Shown: piece by piece, positions 39,608 through 47,700 of the stretch
Position numbering within the stretch: the stretch's first letter is position 1
Layout: each line of letters starts with the position of its first letter
NCBI GenBank assembly: GCA_002163245.1
Contig: MAAL01000194.1
Span: 1-64,000 of the forward strand
DNA length: 64,000 nt
Direction: 5' to 3'
Source of the DNA: Gammaproteobacteria bacterium 42_54_T18
Lineage (GTDB): Bacteria > Pseudomonadota > Gammaproteobacteria > Pseudomonadales > Ketobacteraceae
Program-made: the position numbers and the translations under genes
Notes under the pieces: model-generated
Told to the model about the DNA's origin: nothing
Database searches by the model: none
What the model saw: only the letters and a program-made list of their open reading frames with translations

Positions 39608-39653
39608 TGAACTAAAAAACGCCGTTTAATTTCTCTAGCGACGTTTTTTAGTT
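39608..39653. terminator. Bidirectional terminator after immunity gene 2 (site A)
   Basis: Arms at 39608-39620 and 39641-39653 (GAACTAAAAAACG and its complement) with A/T tracts at both ends. It lies 41 nt beyond the stop of the immunity gene at 39695. Its 39628-39648 segment matches that of the hairpin at 41162-41197 at 19 of 21 positions, so both may mark the ends of toxin-immunity modules. Confidence 0.75.
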
Positions 39654-39694
39654 CACCACTACATATCGCTCTAACCCTACTTCAGGCCAATTTT

Positions 39695-40078
39695 CTATAA
39701 TGGAAAATCGCATTTCCACTCAGGAACAAAAGATTCGGGCTTTATATCCCAACCGTCCAACACTTCATAAATTTCCAGTTCATTGTTGGCAGGCTCAAAC
39801 TGAAGCAAAACAATGTCATCGTCCTCAATACCATCGTCGTTTTCTAACACCACCTGAGATATTTCAAATTCCAATACACAATAATCATACCCCTTCGATT
39901 TTTTTACGAAATCATAGTAATGCACACTCTCCTGAGACTCAAAGTCAAACTTATATATTGCATAAATGGAAACCCATCTACGGTACCCACTATGATTCGA
40001 ACCAATCTCTTGGGCTATATTTGCATAGGTACCATGCTCTATCCCGTTCCAAACACTCTTAACAAACCGAGAAGACAT
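39695..40078 (-). CDS. Putative immunity protein 2
   Basis: 127 residues, acidic (LENDDGIEDDDIVLLQFEP), cytoplasmic, no recognised family. The inference of immunity rests on context: it starts two nt after the stop of a toxin-like gene on the same strand and is followed by a terminator, the usual toxin-immunity layout. Acidic charge would suit binding to a basic toxin tip (LHPAKGKIIKIYFGE). Confidence 0.6.
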   Translation of the reverse strand: MSSRFVKSVWNGIEHGTYANIAQEIGSNHSGYRRWVSIYAIYKFDFESQESVHYYDFVKKSKGYDYCVLEFEISQVVLENDDGIEDDDIVLLQFEPANNELEIYEVLDGWDIKPESFVPEWKCDFPL

Positions 40079-40080
40079 TT

Positions 40081-40965
40081 CTATTCTCCAAAATATATTT
40101 TGATAATCTTTCCCTTCGCAGGGTGTAACTGCAAATGACGAACAAAAGCATCTTTATCAGTTTTATAATTATGATGTTGGATATACTCAACCCCCGTCTC
40201 TGGATCAGTTACAAAAGTATCATCCCAATGATAATACGACTCCCGACCATTAATTGCCGTAGTAAAGTACTCTTTTGATGTTACTGAATTAAAGTCTTGA
40301 GCATTTCTATACCCCAGCCCTTGAAAACGTTCCAAAAATAACTGCTCAGCTTCGCCTCTATTTTGAACACCTACCCTCGTTGACCCTTCATCTAGAGATT
40401 TAATAGCATCCTTCACGGAATTACTATATACAATATCAACACCTTGCGAAACCGGAGCATGTCCCGGCAATACACTTGGTAATGATCCGTCAAGATATGC
40501 TGGCGAGGTTAATGGGCTATCATCGATAAAGACTGGACTGTATCCATCTAACGGTCTATCAACACCAGGCGAAGCTATTGGATTAGGCAAAATTACCGGA
40601 CCCTGTAATCTGTCATCCATAGTTTGACCTGGCAACATTCCATCGCCACCTTCATGAATTAACGTTTCTACATAAGCTTCTAAGTCAGGACTCCAATTAT
40701 CACTTGCCACGCTGTTTGGTGCCAACGCTGCAGCAATACCTACAGCTACTGGGTGTGTCAACACCCCTCTCAAAACCGTACTGGCTGCATTGAATTTCTG
40801 TGCCGCTCTTATGAGTGCTCCATCCTTGGCGAGCTGACCAAGGCCCGTAGCAATTCCAGCACCTATAGCAAACTTATCTGTTGAACCGCCATATCGCGGC
40901 CCATTGTATCTTTGCCCGTTATTAGGGATAAGTTCATTGGATCCTTCAACAACATAATGATTCAT
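40081..40965 (-). CDS. Orphan polymorphic-toxin C-terminal module 2
   Basis: 294 residues from ATG 40965, but the same frame stays open and protein-like (SPDGYVGETQSFAVERD, NPDGSWAIDYGDGRTDY) up to about 41169 with no ATG, GTG or TTG. This looks like a displaced C-terminal cassette that lost its delivery domain. A Gly/Ala hydrophobic stretch (KFAIGAGIATGLGQLA, VAVGIAAALAP) is followed by a linker and a presumed toxin tip from about 205 (GYRNAQDFNSVTSKEYF ... YIQHHNYKTD). The toxin family is not recognised. It is coupled to the immunity gene two nt downstream. If it is translated at all, starting at 40965 is a guess. Confidence 0.6.
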   Translation of the reverse strand: MNHYVVEGSNELIPNNGQRYNGPRYGGSTDKFAIGAGIATGLGQLAKDGALIRAAQKFNAASTVLRGVLTHPVAVGIAAALAPNSVASDNWSPDLEAYVETLIHEGGDGMLPGQTMDDRLQGPVILPNPIASPGVDRPLDGYSPVFIDDSPLTSPAYLDGSLPSVLPGHAPVSQGVDIVYSNSVKDAIKSLDEGSTRVGVQNRGEAEQLFLERFQGLGYRNAQDFNSVTSKEYFTTAINGRESYYHWDDTFVTDPETGVEYIQHHNYKTDKDAFVRHLQLHPAKGKIIKIYFGE

Positions 40966-41161
40966 GTCATAGCTTTCGCCAGTAACCCTATCGCGCTCTA
41001 CGGCAAAAGATTGCGTTTCACCAACATAACCATCAGGTGAAATGTAATCGGTACGTCCATCACCGTAATCAATCGCCCAGCTACCATCAGGGTTTTGTCT
41101 TGCCCCATTCGAATCCGTTCTTAATACTCCAAACGATTGCTGTGTCCCGTTTGTACTTACA

Positions 41162-41197
41162 AAAAAACCTCACTAGATTTCTCTAGTGAGGTTTTTT
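41162..41197. terminator. Perfect 16-bp hairpin terminator after immunity gene 1 (site B)
   Basis: Arms at 41162-41177 and 41182-41197 are exact complements with a TTTC loop and A6/T6 ends, a strong bidirectional terminator. It lies 44 nt past the stop of the immunity gene at 41242 and directly precedes the orphan toxin frame, cutting that frame off from upstream transcription. Confidence 0.85.
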
Positions 41198-41241
41198 GAG
41201 CAATTGTACTGGCTAACGCATAGCTTCTACTAGAAGCAACC

Positions 41242-41472
41242 CTACTTGGCTAGCTGTTCCTTACCTTTTTCGGTAAGGAACAAACTTGGTAGGGGCTCTC
41301 CTCCATTAGTCCTTTCTTCAACAAGCCCCTTCACCTGTAGGTGCTTCATACTAGAATCAAAATCAGCAGGGTCACTGAATTTATTCAGATGAATCCTACC
41401 GATTTTGTACCAATTCAATTTACCGTCTTTCTCTCCAATTAATTCAAGAAGTTTTCTTTGGCTATCAGTCAT
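41242..41472 (-). CDS. Putative immunity protein 1 (winged-helix-like)
   Basis: 76 residues from ATG 41472, behind GGAG at seven nt; the TG of the toxin stop region gives an in-frame GTG one codon earlier. The pattern RKLLELIGEKDGKLNWYKIG ... MKHLQVKGLVEER ... LFLTEKGKEQL resembles a small winged helix. It begins two nt after the toxin stop codon, so it is inferred to be the cognate immunity protein; a regulator is the alternative. Confidence 0.62.
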   Translation of the reverse strand: MTDSQRKLLELIGEKDGKLNWYKIGRIHLNKFSDPADFDSSMKHLQVKGLVEERTNGGEPLPSLFLTEKGKEQLAK

Positions 41473-41474
41473 CA

Positions 41475-42644
41475 CTATTCTCCATAGAGCGCTTTCAGTG
41501 CATCGGGATGATACAGCAGTTCATCTGCATGCATCGGCAAGTTGTAGTCATCTAATGTCGCTGTATGTGTTTGCAACCAAAGCTGCCTAGCTTGATCAGA
41601 ATTAGAAGGAACTCCGGCTTCCCAACCTAACTTCCGATAACGAACATACTCTCTTAACTCATGAGAATAAAAATTTAGATCTTGCTGGGTAGCAGTATAT
41701 TTACCAGCATCGATAGCTTTGAGACGATCGATCATTATTTGATTCGCTTCATCCGTACCAAATCGACCGGTATGCTTTTCGACTACTTCAATACCACGAT
41801 TAGTCACCTTAATTCTATCAGTATTGAAATTCCTAACAGGGCCTCCAGCAAGCGCTTCATCAAACCCATCCCAATCAGTTGCTGGGCCACGTGCCCCGAA
41901 TGGTAGTGTTTCGTTTGGAACTTTTCCTCTAGCAGGTAAAGGTATCGCAGCCATCCTACTTAACATACCTGGTGCTTGTAAAGCCCCCGACACCAATGGT
42001 GTAGGGCCCCAATATTTATTTTCCTGCCCCCATGTATCTACGTCACCTAGCATCCCTAAACCAAGTCCAGCGGTATTAATTGCAGCTACAAAGGTATTGT
42101 TATACAAGCTTGCTAATCCATCATTGAGAATCTCTCCGTTATACGCATAGGGAGACATAAGCTGCTTATTATTTATGTAATTCCCAATCGTATCAAAAAC
42201 AGAGGCCTCTGGAGCCGGATTCATCCGCGTAATCCCTCCGCCATCTACCATGTTAATAATACTTCCGTTAACTTCTAAGAACGCCCCTGAACCAGGAGCC
42301 GCAGGTATATCCGATGCAACCCTAATTGGAATATCAGGTCTTATAACAAGCGGAAGTCCATTATCAACAAGATTATTAAACATTGCTTGTTGAACCAAGC
42401 CTTCGTCCTGTCTCTGCTGCCTCATGATCGAATCTTCAGCCATGAGCTTTCCAACTAAAGCATTCTCGGCACCTGAAAATTCTTGACGATTTTGCCCAGG
42501 CTGAAAAGCAGGAATAGCATCATCAGAAAGAACCGAACCTATTCTTGACGAAAGACTCTGAAGACTTTGAATTTGCGCTGCTTCTGCCCGGTTTCTATTC
42601 GCTAATTCGGTGGGCGATATCTGAGGCCCATCATTTGGCCCCAT
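41475..42644 (-). CDS. Polymorphic-toxin C-terminal module 1
   Basis: 389 residues from ATG 42644; the frame stays open further upstream (to about 42765), partly through island sequence. The N-terminal half is helical (NRNRAEAAQIQSLQSLSSRI); a Gly-rich hydrophobic region (INTAGLGLGMLGD, LVSGALQAPGMLS) precedes the tip from about 275: VEKHTGRFGTDEANQIMIDRL, LNFYSHELREYVRYRKLGW and LWLQTHTATLDDYNL. The tip resembles C-terminal domains seen in secreted polymorphic toxins, but I cannot name the family or its activity. No N-terminal delivery domain (RHS, VgrG, filamentous haemagglutinin) is present, so this is probably a detached cassette. Confidence 0.65.
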   Translation of the reverse strand: MGPNDGPQISPTELANRNRAEAAQIQSLQSLSSRIGSVLSDDAIPAFQPGQNRQEFSGAENALVGKLMAEDSIMRQQRQDEGLVQQAMFNNLVDNGLPLVIRPDIPIRVASDIPAAPGSGAFLEVNGSIINMVDGGGITRMNPAPEASVFDTIGNYINNKQLMSPYAYNGEILNDGLASLYNNTFVAAINTAGLGLGMLGDVDTWGQENKYWGPTPLVSGALQAPGMLSRMAAIPLPARGKVPNETLPFGARGPATDWDGFDEALAGGPVRNFNTDRIKVTNRGIEVVEKHTGRFGTDEANQIMIDRLKAIDAGKYTATQQDLNFYSHELREYVRYRKLGWEAGVPSNSDQARQLWLQTHTATLDDYNLPMHADELLYHPDALKALYGE

Positions 42645-42793
42645 TTGGTGAGAAGGGTTGCTGTTTGTACTAAAGGTAACACCCGATGCAGATCGTACCC
42701 TTAGGGCGCTACAGGCTAGGTGCGGTCTGGTTTTTAAAGAACGTGCGCTAGGGCGGAGGCCATAATATCAGCTTGAAGCCCTACGTGCACTTT

Positions 42794-43114
42794 TCAGATT
42801 AACAGCAGTTGGGGATGATTTGAGGGTATCGCTAGGAAGGGTAAAAAGCGGCGCTGCGGCCGCTTTAGTAAAAATGACCAACCATGTATCAGATGCATGT
42901 AATCACGCTTGATACGCTGCACATGAACCTGCCACGTATCCAACCTGTCCCACGCGTCATTCACATCGCTGTAACCTGCCGGTAAGTAATCCATATTGTT
43001 TAATACGAAGGCTGCGGCAATTTGTTCCCCTGTGCTAGCCCCTGTTCTGCCGGTATTTTTAAGCTCATGGGCTACGTTAATAATTTTGGTTAACGGCCAT
43101 TGTAGATTTTCCAT
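42794..43114 (-). CDS. Genomic-island hypothetical protein
   Basis: 106 residues from ATG 43114, behind a good CAGGAG site; the frame extends to 43147. The core (LTKIINVAHELKNTGRTGASTGEQIAAAFVLN followed by MDYLPAGYSDVNDAWDRLDTW) matches, from memory, a small protein often found in proteobacterial integrative elements near replication/transfer genes. Its function is unknown. The C-terminal tail (FLLKRPQRRFLPF...) is low in similarity to that pattern and may be altered. It is the only gene-like relic of the island. Confidence 0.6.
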   Translation of the reverse strand: MENLQWPLTKIINVAHELKNTGRTGASTGEQIAAAFVLNNMDYLPAGYSDVNDAWDRLDTWQVHVQRIKRDYMHLIHGWSFLLKRPQRRFLPFLAIPSNHPQLLLI

Positions 43115-43147
43115 TTTCTGTGCTCCTGAGTGGTTGTTGTTTGCCAC

Positions 43148-43715
43148 TCTCTCGAAGCATCGAGCGCAGGACTGTCAAGGGTGGCGCGTCTTTTTGCGCC
43201 ATTCATTTACCCTTGATAGTTTGAGCACGTTGCTACGCTGAGAGGCAAACAGCAAACACGGTCTCTCGGTTGGTATGAACTAGAAGGCTTGCCGGTGGTA
43301 TCAATTCAGCTTTGTGGATTCATTCGACGCCGCTTCGTGTGTTACTTAGCGGCGCTGGCCGCTAAGATTGTTCTCGATTCTTTTTCCGCGTGTGACACGC
43401 GAAGCGGTGTCAGCTTGCGCCATTACATGACGCTTGCGGTGTGCAGTTCGGCGCGGGATGGTTTGGTCTTTTGTAAGCACTTGCCCCTGTGTTTTTTAGG
43501 GGCAACTGGGCCGAGTCTTTTTTCGGCACAGCGGGGCAGCGAATTTTATTATTTTGGCAGCCTTACCGCCAAAATAATAAAGGCGCTGGGCAAGGTGCGC
43601 GCCAGGGCGTGGCCGTGGATGCTGCGCGCTTAGTGGTTAACGAGGGATGGCGTGTTGCTTGCGGTCTTTTTTGCAAGCAGCATGACAGCCCGATGTTAGC
43701 CACGGGCCGCAACAC
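43148..43715. mobile_element. Palindrome-rich integrative-element scar
   Basis: This stretch is visibly richer in G+C than its surroundings and packed with inverted repeats: TTAGCGG/CCGCTAA (43347-43366), GCCCCT/AGGGGC (about 43482-43503), a 14-bp perfect pair at 43545-43558/43568-43581 and TGCTTGC/GCAAGCA (about 43658-43680). No plausible protein is encoded. Together with the island gene at 42794 it looks like the edge of an integrative element, and it forms the breakpoint inside fliR. No integrase or attachment site is visible here. Confidence 0.5.
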
Positions 43716-43895
43716 TATTAGGTTTATATCCATTGTAGATACAACTAACACTGACAGCGCTATCGAGACCCACAACTTTATTTGTGTCGGCACTTTACCA
43801 AACCCGTCAAGAGGTGTTGCAAAAAAGAGTATCGCCATCCTAACGGCCACTAACATCACTGTATATATCCACTGAATCTCTCCCTGAAAAATCAT
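43563..43895 (-). pseudogene. fliR: fliR, truncated by island insertion
   Basis: The first 55-60 residues (WIYTVMLVAVRMAILFFATPLDG, GKVPTQIKLWVSIALSVLVV) match the N-terminus of FliR, the flagellar type III export channel component, normally about 260 residues. After about position 43715 the frame enters the GC-rich island and reads unrelated, Arg/Pro-rich sequence to a stop at 43563. The gene starts immediately after the fliQ stop. It cannot make a functional FliR. Confidence 0.78.
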
Positions 43896-44168
43896 TTAGT
43901 GACCAATAATGTTGGGTATATTGGTTATCAAATGAGTAGCAAAAGCCATTAACGTTTGTAACATCCATGGTCCACAAACAAAAAACACACCGACGACCGC
44001 CAATATCTTCGGCACATATGTTAAGGTCATTTCTTGAATTTGTGTAACGACTTGAAAAATACTAACCGTAAGACCGACAAGTAAAGCAACACCCAATACC
44101 GGTGCAGCAACCATTGCGGCTGTCATCAACATTTCTTGAGACATTGCTAACGCCAAATCCGTATTCAC
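43896..44168 (-). CDS. fliQ: Flagellar export protein FliQ (orphan)
   Basis: 90 residues with two membrane helices. It carries the FliQ signature VAAPVLGVALLVGLTVSIFQ, TQIQEMTLTYVPKI and the terminal NIPNIIG (compare LTNLPYIIG in enteric FliQ). FliQ forms the export gate with FliP and FliR. Here fliP is missing upstream and fliR is broken, so unless another copy exists elsewhere this gene has no local partners. It looks like the remnant of a flagellar operon, or of a second flagellar system. Confidence 0.9.
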   Translation of the reverse strand: MNTDLALAMSQEMLMTAAMVAAPVLGVALLVGLTVSIFQVVTQIQEMTLTYVPKILAVVGVFFVCGPWMLQTLMAFATHLITNIPNIIGH

Positions 44169-44533
44169 AAAACCCTCCCTGAACTAATATACTTAGCGCA
44201 ATTATTGCTCTATATATTTCTAATTCTGTATTCAACATTAAAATGAATGGTCTAATTTAATAGCCAATGACAATAATCAAACCATTACTTTTTGTATAGA
44301 ATTTGCAAAAAAAGTTGATCAACTAATACTCATATTTATTTTTTGAAGGACAATACATTAATTATTTTGTGATGTACACGGCAGTTACAATAAGAAACAA
44401 AGTGAGTTATTGAATTATTTCGATTTATATATTCGAAATAATATATAGATGCCTCTTCACTAAACCCAGACACCTGTGTAATATCCGTCCACAAATAAGC
44501 ATGTCTACATAAGTTATTGGTAAGGATTCACGG
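44169..44533. other. AT-rich intergenic region
   Basis: 365 nt between the divergent fliQ and the secreted protein gene at 44534. I see only a 10-bp palindrome GTTGATCAAC (about 44313-44322) and A/T-rich tracts. There is no sign of fliP or fliO, which normally precede fliQ, so the flagellar operon was cut on this side as well. Confidence 0.4.
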
Positions 44534-45007
44534 ATGAAAATTTCTCTCTTTCAATCACCTCGCACGTACTTCATTATATTATCATTTGCTATTGGAGCCG
44601 CTTCATTCCCCGCACATAGCAATGAAAGCAAGAGCATCGATAGTAATAGTTATTCTGATACCTGGAATACAGTTTACCAGCCTTTTAAAGATGAAGGTCC
44701 GCTCGTTGAAGGTGCAGATATTGTTGGCGGCAACCTGTTTGGTTCAATTGGTCTCATCGTTGGCATCCCCTTAGGGTTTATCGGAGCCGCGATCACTCAA
44801 CTCACGCATGATGATCCGAGCAAAGGTTATGACAGCGTTCTCCAAACAAGTAGTGATAGTTTTAGTGTGGCTGGAAAATACTTATTTGGCTTACCCGTAT
44901 ATACAGTTAAGAAAATAACCTATGACCTACCACTTGCACTTATAGAAACAGACATCACTTATAATCAAAGGACAAAAAAAGATGGATTTAGCAAAATTCG
45001 ACACTGA
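44534..45007 (+). CDS. Secreted hypothetical protein
   Basis: 157 residues with a signal peptide (YFIILSFAIGAASFPAHS, cleaved near HSN). A Gly-rich hydrophobic segment (VGGNLFGSIGLIVGIPLGFIGAAI) could enter a membrane. No family is recognised. Its last 26 nt overlap the TPR gene that follows, so it is the first gene of a three-gene operon. Confidence 0.7.
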   Translation: MKISLFQSPRTYFIILSFAIGAASFPAHSNESKSIDSNSYSDTWNTVYQPFKDEGPLVEGADIVGGNLFGSIGLIVGIPLGFIGAAITQLTHDDPSKGYDSVLQTSSDSFSVAGKYLFGLPVYTVKKITYDLPLALIETDITYNQRTKKDGFSKIRH

Positions 45008-45509
45008 AGAATTAGTAGCGCTAGCGAAATTTGATCTAGATCATGACAAAATTGATTCCGCACTAGAAAAAGTTAAAATAATACTAACTGCTGATGATTG
45101 CCCTCTAGAAGCAAAAGGTCTCGCAGCCCGCCTTTATGCACAACTCAAGTTATTTGACAAAGCAAAGGCGCTTTATGTTCAATATTTGGAGATTTCCCCT
45201 GAATCTATTACAGAATTATTTCAATTAGGAATGGTTAATCTAGAATCAGGAAACAGTGATGAAGCCATTGCTATCTGGTCTCAACTCCTAGAACAAAATG
45301 CGACACACCCTCCTAGCCTATATTACAGTGCCATTGCATTATTAGAAGCAGAGCAAGTAGATGAAGCCAGCCGACACCTCAACGTCCTTTTACAATCTGC
45401 ACCAGCTGACAATCTTTACTTTGGAAAAGCAAAAGAAATCCTTGATAATATGAATCAAGGAAAAAAAAGCACGCCACAAAATAACGCCTCTACCTCTTTG
45501 TATCAATAG
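44982..45509 (+). CDS. TPR protein
   Basis: 175 residues with about three tetratricopeptide repeats (LEAKGLAARLYAQLKLFDKAKALYVQYLEISPES; ELFQLGMVNLESGNSDEAIAIW; SLYYSAIALLEAEQVDEASRHL, shown in parts). Cytoplasmic. AAAGGAC lies at good spacing before ATG 44982, inside the end of the preceding gene. TPR proteins are scaffolds or chaperones; the partner is unknown but probably encoded in the cluster. Confidence 0.82.
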   Translation: MDLAKFDTEELVALAKFDLDHDKIDSALEKVKIILTADDCPLEAKGLAARLYAQLKLFDKAKALYVQYLEISPESITELFQLGMVNLESGNSDEAIAIWSQLLEQNATHPPSLYYSAIALLEAEQVDEASRHLNVLLQSAPADNLYFGKAKEILDNMNQGKKSTPQNNASTSLYQ

Positions 45510-45525
45510 CGCAGGTTTTAAATTC

Positions 45526-46668
45526 ATGGAATTACAAGCTCGTGCTCAACAGCTAGAGTCTTATCTAGACACCGATCCAACTAACATCAATATTATTAGT
45601 GATGTAGTTGATATCTATCTACAAATTGGCCCCTTAGAAAAGGCCCTTGCATTGCTTTCACAAGGCCTTGAAGAGAAACCAAACGATGCCCGCTTGTTAT
45701 TCCAACGCGGTACGCTACATATAGCGGAAGCACAATATTTACCTGCAATAGAAATACTCCAGTCATTGCTTGATTCAGGTATTGACAACAATGGTGTTCG
45801 CTACAATCTCGCACTAAGTCTTTCGATGACAGGCGAAATGCAAAAGGCACTCAGCACCCTTGGCAATCTAACCGGTACATCAGTTCAAAGATTCTTTGCT
45901 GCAAATCTTTTAGAGGTTCGCCTCAAACACCACGTCGGCAAACTCGATGAGGCGTCAACATTAGCGTTAGATTTACTTGAAACTGAACCAAACAACGGTG
46001 ATCTCAACGGTGTTATTTCGCTGCTTTTTCTTGATCTGAACGACAAGGATCAAGCCCTATTTTTTGCCAAAAAGTCACAAGAAATCACACCCAATAATAC
46101 AGAATCACTATCTGTTTTTGGGTACTTAGCCTTAGAAGATTTTGAAATAAATAAAGCAAAAGAGAATTTTCAGAAAGTACTGACCATACAACCTAAAGAT
46201 GGAAGAGCTTGGCTTGGCATGGGCCTAGCCGCACTCTTAGACAAAAAAGTGGATATAGGAGAAGAGCACCTTATCACCGCAACTCATTTTATGCCAAACC
46301 ACTTAGGTACGTGGAATGCTCTTGCATGGCTGCGAATAATGAGAAATGATATATCTGGAGCCAAAGATGCACTAAACACGGCGATGGAAAAAGACCGAAC
46401 TTTCGCTGAGAATCATGGCTCCTTAGCCGTCATACAAATACTAGAGAATCAAAATAAAGAGGCAGAGCGATCAATCAAGGTTGCCTTAAGGCTTGATCCA
46501 ATGTCTGTTTCTGCACATTTTGCACAAACGCTTTTACTATCATCTAAAAATGAACAGAGATTGATTTCAGAAAGAATGGAAGATTTAATGAATCGCCCTA
46601 TCGGAGGCGGACAGTCCATGCTCAAGGGGCTTCAAAAATACGCATCAAGAAATGAGATTAAAAAATAG
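45526..46668 (+). CDS. TPR protein
   Basis: 380 residues built almost wholly of TPR-like helical hairpins (NIISDVVDIYLQIGPLEKAL, RLLFQRGTLHIAEAQYLPAI, GRAWLGMGLAALLDKKVDIG, GTWNALAWLRIMRNDISGAK). It lies 16 nt after the previous TPR gene. No enzymatic domain and no signal peptide. Probably a scaffold acting with the neighbouring TPR protein. Confidence 0.82.
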   Translation: MELQARAQQLESYLDTDPTNINIISDVVDIYLQIGPLEKALALLSQGLEEKPNDARLLFQRGTLHIAEAQYLPAIEILQSLLDSGIDNNGVRYNLALSLSMTGEMQKALSTLGNLTGTSVQRFFAANLLEVRLKHHVGKLDEASTLALDLLETEPNNGDLNGVISLLFLDLNDKDQALFFAKKSQEITPNNTESLSVFGYLALEDFEINKAKENFQKVLTIQPKDGRAWLGMGLAALLDKKVDIGEEHLITATHFMPNHLGTWNALAWLRIMRNDISGAKDALNTAMEKDRTFAENHGSLAVIQILENQNKEAERSIKVALRLDPMSVSAHFAQTLLLSSKNEQRLISERMEDLMNRPIGGGQSMLKGLQKYASRNEIKK

Positions 46669-46693
46669 CTATCGAGGTCTTTTAACCTCACTA

Positions 46694-47047
46694 TTAACTT
46701 AGTTTTTTTATCAATGTATCCAATAGCTCTATTTGAGTAGAGCTATTCATTTGCTCCAATACCCTTTCATGAACTTTTTCATATTGAGTGCTTAGAATAA
46801 ATTCAACTCCAAAATTTTTCTCTAATGACACTTTTACAAAAACGTCTCTTTTTTTTGTCATTGATATTTTCGAAAAATCCGTATTGATTTTTGACAACCT
46901 CCTAACCAGCACTTTCTCTATAGAATAACCTGTGCTGGTAGACGGCTTTTTGGGAGAAGTACGAACGGCATCGGTACTAAGACGCTCGCTAGGAGAATTC
47001 CCTAAGCGTCCAATCACCTTTGAGTCCATTCCAACTTTTTTTATCAC
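46694..47047 (-). CDS. Hypothetical protein (117 aa)
   Basis: No recognised family. The N-terminal half is Ser/Thr/Lys-rich and probably disordered (NSPSERLSTDAVRTSPKKPSTS). The C-terminal half is mixed alpha/beta (RDVFVKVSLEKNFGVEFIL, then a terminal helix). The start is GTG 47047 or ATG 47029. It follows the third TPR gene by 15 nt, so it is likely a partner of that protein. Confidence 0.6.
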   Translation of the reverse strand: MIKKVGMDSKVIGRLGNSPSERLSTDAVRTSPKKPSTSTGYSIEKVLVRRLSKINTDFSKISMTKKRDVFVKVSLEKNFGVEFILSTQYEKVHERVLEQMNSSTQIELLDTLIKKLS

Positions 47048-47062
47048 AGGCTATCTCGCAAC

Positions 47063-47644
47063 CTACTGATTTTTATCATCTTTATATGCTGACAAGAAAA
47101 AGTGATTGCCGTTTTCAGTATCTTCACTAAAAGACTCTGCCCCTTCACCTTCATCGCTAACACTTCCTTTCCATCTATCAATTAGATTATTCATATCTAT
47201 GTTTAAAGGAATGTTTGCTTCATTAACATCAACTCCTTGCTGTGCAACCTCTATTGCCTGTTTAAAATCACCGGATACCGCTAATAGAATTGCAGTTTTG
47301 AATAACTTCAATGGTTCCCCATTATCCAGCATATCAAGTTGAGACCAAGTAACTTTCGCCCCTTCAACATCATTCATTGTCATTTTCAATAAACCCAACT
47401 GAAAACGAGCGGTATCCAAAGTCTCATCAATCTCCAGCGCCTTTGTCATCTCATCAACGGCCCGCTCATACATACCGATCCCCGCATGTTCCGCACCTAA
47501 AATATAATAGAGCTTGGCCGAAGGTTTTATCGCTATTCCTTCCTTTAAATAACCAATAGCTTTAGCATGATCACCCTGAGCACTTGCTTGAAGCGCTAGG
47601 TAGAACAATTCTTCAGGGTCAAGAACTGTATTGGTTCCATCCAT
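47063..47644 (-). CDS. TPR protein with acidic tail
   Basis: 193 residues: four TPR-like units (LFYLALQASAQGDHAKAIGYL, KLYYILGAEHAGIGMYERAV, DTARFQLGLLKMTMNDVEGA, LFKTAILLAVSGDFKQAIEV) and an acidic, probably flexible tail (SVSDEGEGAESFSEDTE). ATG 47644 has AAGGTG upstream. It is convergent with the two other TPR genes and followed by the 117-residue hypothetical gene; the five genes 44534-47644 look like one functional group on two transcripts. Confidence 0.82.
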   Translation of the reverse strand: MDGTNTVLDPEELFYLALQASAQGDHAKAIGYLKEGIAIKPSAKLYYILGAEHAGIGMYERAVDEMTKALEIDETLDTARFQLGLLKMTMNDVEGAKVTWSQLDMLDNGEPLKLFKTAILLAVSGDFKQAIEVAQQGVDVNEANIPLNIDMNNLIDRWKGSVSDEGEGAESFSEDTENGNHFFLSAYKDDKNQ

Positions 47645-47700
47645 TTCAACACCTTATTAAGTTAGAGTTATACTTTGATTTTTCACAGTATTTTAGCAAT

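Noticed and set aside
42660-42790. Integron attC site at the island/toxin junction
   Set aside because: No paired core sites with the required RYYYAAC/GTTRRRY pattern could be found.
43289-43875. Plus-strand open frames in the island scar
   Set aside because: They cross strong palindromes and the fliR remnant, and have no recognisable protein features.
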